NCBI GenBank assembly: GCA_964485235.1
Contig: CAZAIO010000133.1
Location: 1-6,984 of the forward strand
Length of the DNA: 6,984 nucleotides
Direction: 5' to 3'
DNA from: CAZAIO01 sp964485235
Lineage (GTDB): Bacteria > Chloroflexota > Dehalococcoidia > GIF9 > UBA5629
Shown here: positions 6,139 to 6,984 of the stretch, one piece after another
Numbering within the stretch: position 1 is the stretch's first letter
How the letters are laid out: each line of letters opens with the position of its first letter
Notes under the pieces: model-generated
What the model was told of the DNA's origin: nothing
The model's input: only the letters and a program-made list of their open reading frames with translations
Databases searched by the model: none
Made by a program: the position numbers and the translations under genes

Positions 6139-6190
6139 ATATAAAGTATTCTGGAAATTTATCATTTTATATTATATCGATACTTTATAT
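6139..6190 (+). repeat. 11-bp inverted repeat at the start of the leader
   Basis: ATATAAAGTAT (6139-6149) and ATACTTTATAT (6180-6190) are perfect inverse copies 30 bases apart. They begin about five bases after the predicted transcription start, so they could cap the leader RNA with a stem or form an operator pair. The arms are AT-rich, which weakens the case. Confidence 0.35.
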
Positions 6191-6287
6191 TATCTTTGTT
6201 TCGCCTAATGCAAAGGCCACAAGGATCTGTCCTGTAAACTTTAACAATTTAATAATCGGCCTCCACTAACGCACGACTGCAGAAAAC

Positions 6288-6314
6288 TAAGTGGCTTATA
6301 AAAAACACCACTTA
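6288..6314 (+). repeat. Hairpin upstream of the formate dehydrogenase ribosome site
   Basis: TAAGTGG (6288-6294) and CCACTTA (6308-6314) form a 7-bp stem with a 13-base loop. It ends 22 bases before the AAGGAGG at 6337-6343. It could be an operator or a leader stem that affects translation. No T-run follows, so it is not a standard terminator. Confidence 0.4.
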
Positions 6315-6336
6315 AACTTAGCAATAAGGTATTATT

Positions 6337-6343
6337 AAGGAGG
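6337..6343 (+). promoter_or_regulatory. Strong ribosome binding site of formate dehydrogenase
   Basis: AAGGAGG is the best Shine-Dalgarno match in the window and lies six bases before the ATG at 6350. It settles the start and implies efficient translation. Confidence 0.85.
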
Positions 6344-6349
6344 AACTGC

Positions 6350-6984
6350 ATGGAACTAAGTCGGAGAGAGTTTCTAAAATTGTCGGGTGCGGGAGTAGGT
6401 GGTGTAGCTGTTTTCGGCCTGGGGAAACCGGGAGCAGCGCTGGCATCGAACGTACCGGTCTCAATACCTCTACACAAAAAGATCGGTGAAACGACTACCA
6501 TTTGTCCCTATTGTGGAGTGGGTTGCGGATTTCTTGTCGCTTCCGAGAATGGTGTACTGGTTAATCTCGAAGGCGATCCGGAACATCCTATTAATCAAGG
6601 TGGCGCGTGTGCCAAGGGTGGCGCTCAATTTCAGCTTTCGGCACATAATCCACGCCGTCTGGGCAAGGTTCAGTACCGTGCTCCGGGCTCTTCCAGCTGG
6701 GTAGAAAAATCATGGGACTGGGCAATCGACGAGATTGCCAAAAGAATCAAAAAGACACGCGATGAGAACTGGACGGAAAAGGATAATTCCGGCTATACGG
6801 TCAACAGGACCGAAGCTATCGCATCTCTTGGCGGAGCTTCTCTGGACAATGAAGAATGTTACCTGATAGTGAAGCTCATGCGTGCCCTCGGTCTGGTGTA
6901 TATAGAACACCAGGCACGTATATGACATTCCTCGACTGTTGCGGCTCTGGGAGAGTCGTTCGGACGAGGAGCAATGACCAACCA
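6350..6984 (+). CDS. fdnG: Selenocysteine formate dehydrogenase alpha subunit, N-terminal part
   Basis: This is the catalytic subunit of a Tat-exported, molybdopterin-dependent formate dehydrogenase of the FDH-N type, oxidising formate to CO2 on the outer side of the membrane. Residues 4-10 (SRREFLK) are a twin-arginine signal followed by a hydrophobic stretch, with cleavage likely after ALA (residue 32). Cys52, Cys55, Cys59 and Cys87 (CX2CX3CX27C) bind a [4Fe-4S] cluster, with Lys89 following as in the family. An in-frame TGA at codon 192, after EHQARI, sits where the family carries selenocysteine. The frame beyond reads His193 and continues through GESFGRGAMTN to the window edge, as in relatives. 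I therefore read the TGA as selenocysteine and the gene as running on; E. coli FdnG has about 1,015 residues, so roughly four fifths lies outside. A nonsense mutation is the alternative but would be a striking coincidence. Electron-transfer subunits would be expected downstream. Confidence 0.9.
6923..6925 (+). other. In-frame TGA read as selenocysteine
   Basis: The codon follows EHQARI and precedes His and the GRGAMTN block, exactly the active-site position of selenocysteine in FDH-N enzymes, where it coordinates molybdenum. It should not be annotated as a stop codon. Confidence 0.88.
6926..6969 (+). promoter_or_regulatory. SECIS-like hairpin after the TGA
   Basis: Bacterial SelB needs a hairpin just 3' of the UGA. 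Here CGACT (6933-6937) pairs perfectly with AGTCG (6954-6958), closing a 16-base apical part that includes GGCTCT at 6943-6948. That lies about 17-18 bases after the UGA, matching the place of the GGUCU loop in E. coli fdhF. An alternative outer pairing, CCTCG (6930-6934) with CGAGG (6965-6969), is also possible. The apical pairing is poor on paper, so the exact fold is uncertain. Confidence 0.55.

Larger units (their letters stand above)
5941..6349. other. 409-base AT-rich spacer upstream of formate dehydrogenase
   Basis: No credible gene is present. A GTG-started frame at 6018-6269 has no ribosome site and an AT-driven composition. A weak dyad TATCAG/CTGATA (5963-5968 and 5985-5990) follows the zinc-ribbon stop codon but lacks a T-run, so no clear terminator is visible. 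The spacer holds a perfect consensus promoter (6099-6127), an 11-bp inverted repeat (6139-6190) and a hairpin near the formate dehydrogenase ribosome site (6288-6314), listed separately. I recognise no riboswitch. Confidence 0.6.

Noticed and set aside
6018..6269. Plus-strand 83-codon frame upstream of formate dehydrogenase
   Set aside because: GTG start without a ribosome site, AT-driven Ile/Tyr/Asn composition, and overlap with a consensus promoter.
6128..6349. Molybdenum-cofactor riboswitch in the formate dehydrogenase leader
   Set aside because: The leader is AT-rich and I could not recognise the conserved structure; a covariance search would be needed to revive it.
6350..6925. Formate dehydrogenase as a truncated pseudogene
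   Set aside because: The TGA is exactly at the family's selenocysteine position and conserved sequence continues in frame.

Overview
The window looks like bacterial chromosome of moderate GC content, with AT-rich spacers, Shine-Dalgarno (SD) leaders and sigma70-like promoters. The gene styles fit an anaerobe that respires with a Tat-exported, selenium-dependent formate dehydrogenase. They include an FHA protein with a PsbP-like outer domain, a membrane protein with a zinc-ribbon array, and a PrsW-like membrane protease. From memory of similar proteins I lean towards Chloroflexota (Dehalococcoidia-like). That is an inference, and no rRNA or other marker gene is present to test it.

Layout. Positions 1-386 hold no convincing gene but end in a good promoter (314-342). 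An FHA-domain membrane protein follows on the + strand (387-1760). Next comes a block of five minus-strand genes, read from right to left: a 65-aa two-helix membrane protein (4465-4268), an 82-aa two-helix membrane protein (4141-3893), a PrsW-like intramembrane metalloprotease (3799-3008), an alpha/beta hydrolase (2935-2090) and a small Cys/Trp-rich protein (2042-1836). Several gaps between these genes carry perfect inverted repeats, two of them sharing the arm CTGTTTA/TAAACAG. A divergent spacer (4466-4713) separates this block from a + strand membrane protein with five zinc ribbons (4714-5940). A 409-base AT-rich spacer contains a perfect consensus promoter (TTGACA, 17 bases, TATAAT). About 215 bases further on begins a formate dehydrogenase alpha subunit (6350), which runs off the right edge.

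The most notable feature is the in-frame TGA at 6923-6925 in the formate dehydrogenase gene. It falls exactly at the selenocysteine position of the family, the frame beyond it continues with conserved family sequence, and a SECIS-like hairpin follows. A standard gene caller would wrongly stop the protein at 191 residues.

How the genes work together. Formate dehydrogenase stands apart as an exported respiratory enzyme. The remaining genes mostly encode envelope or signalling proteins: two membrane-anchored proteins with cytoplasmic recognition modules (FHA; zinc ribbons), a membrane protease and two tiny membrane proteins. A shared envelope-sensing role is possible but is only inferred from proximity. 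I see no CRISPR array, transposase, tRNA or rRNA.
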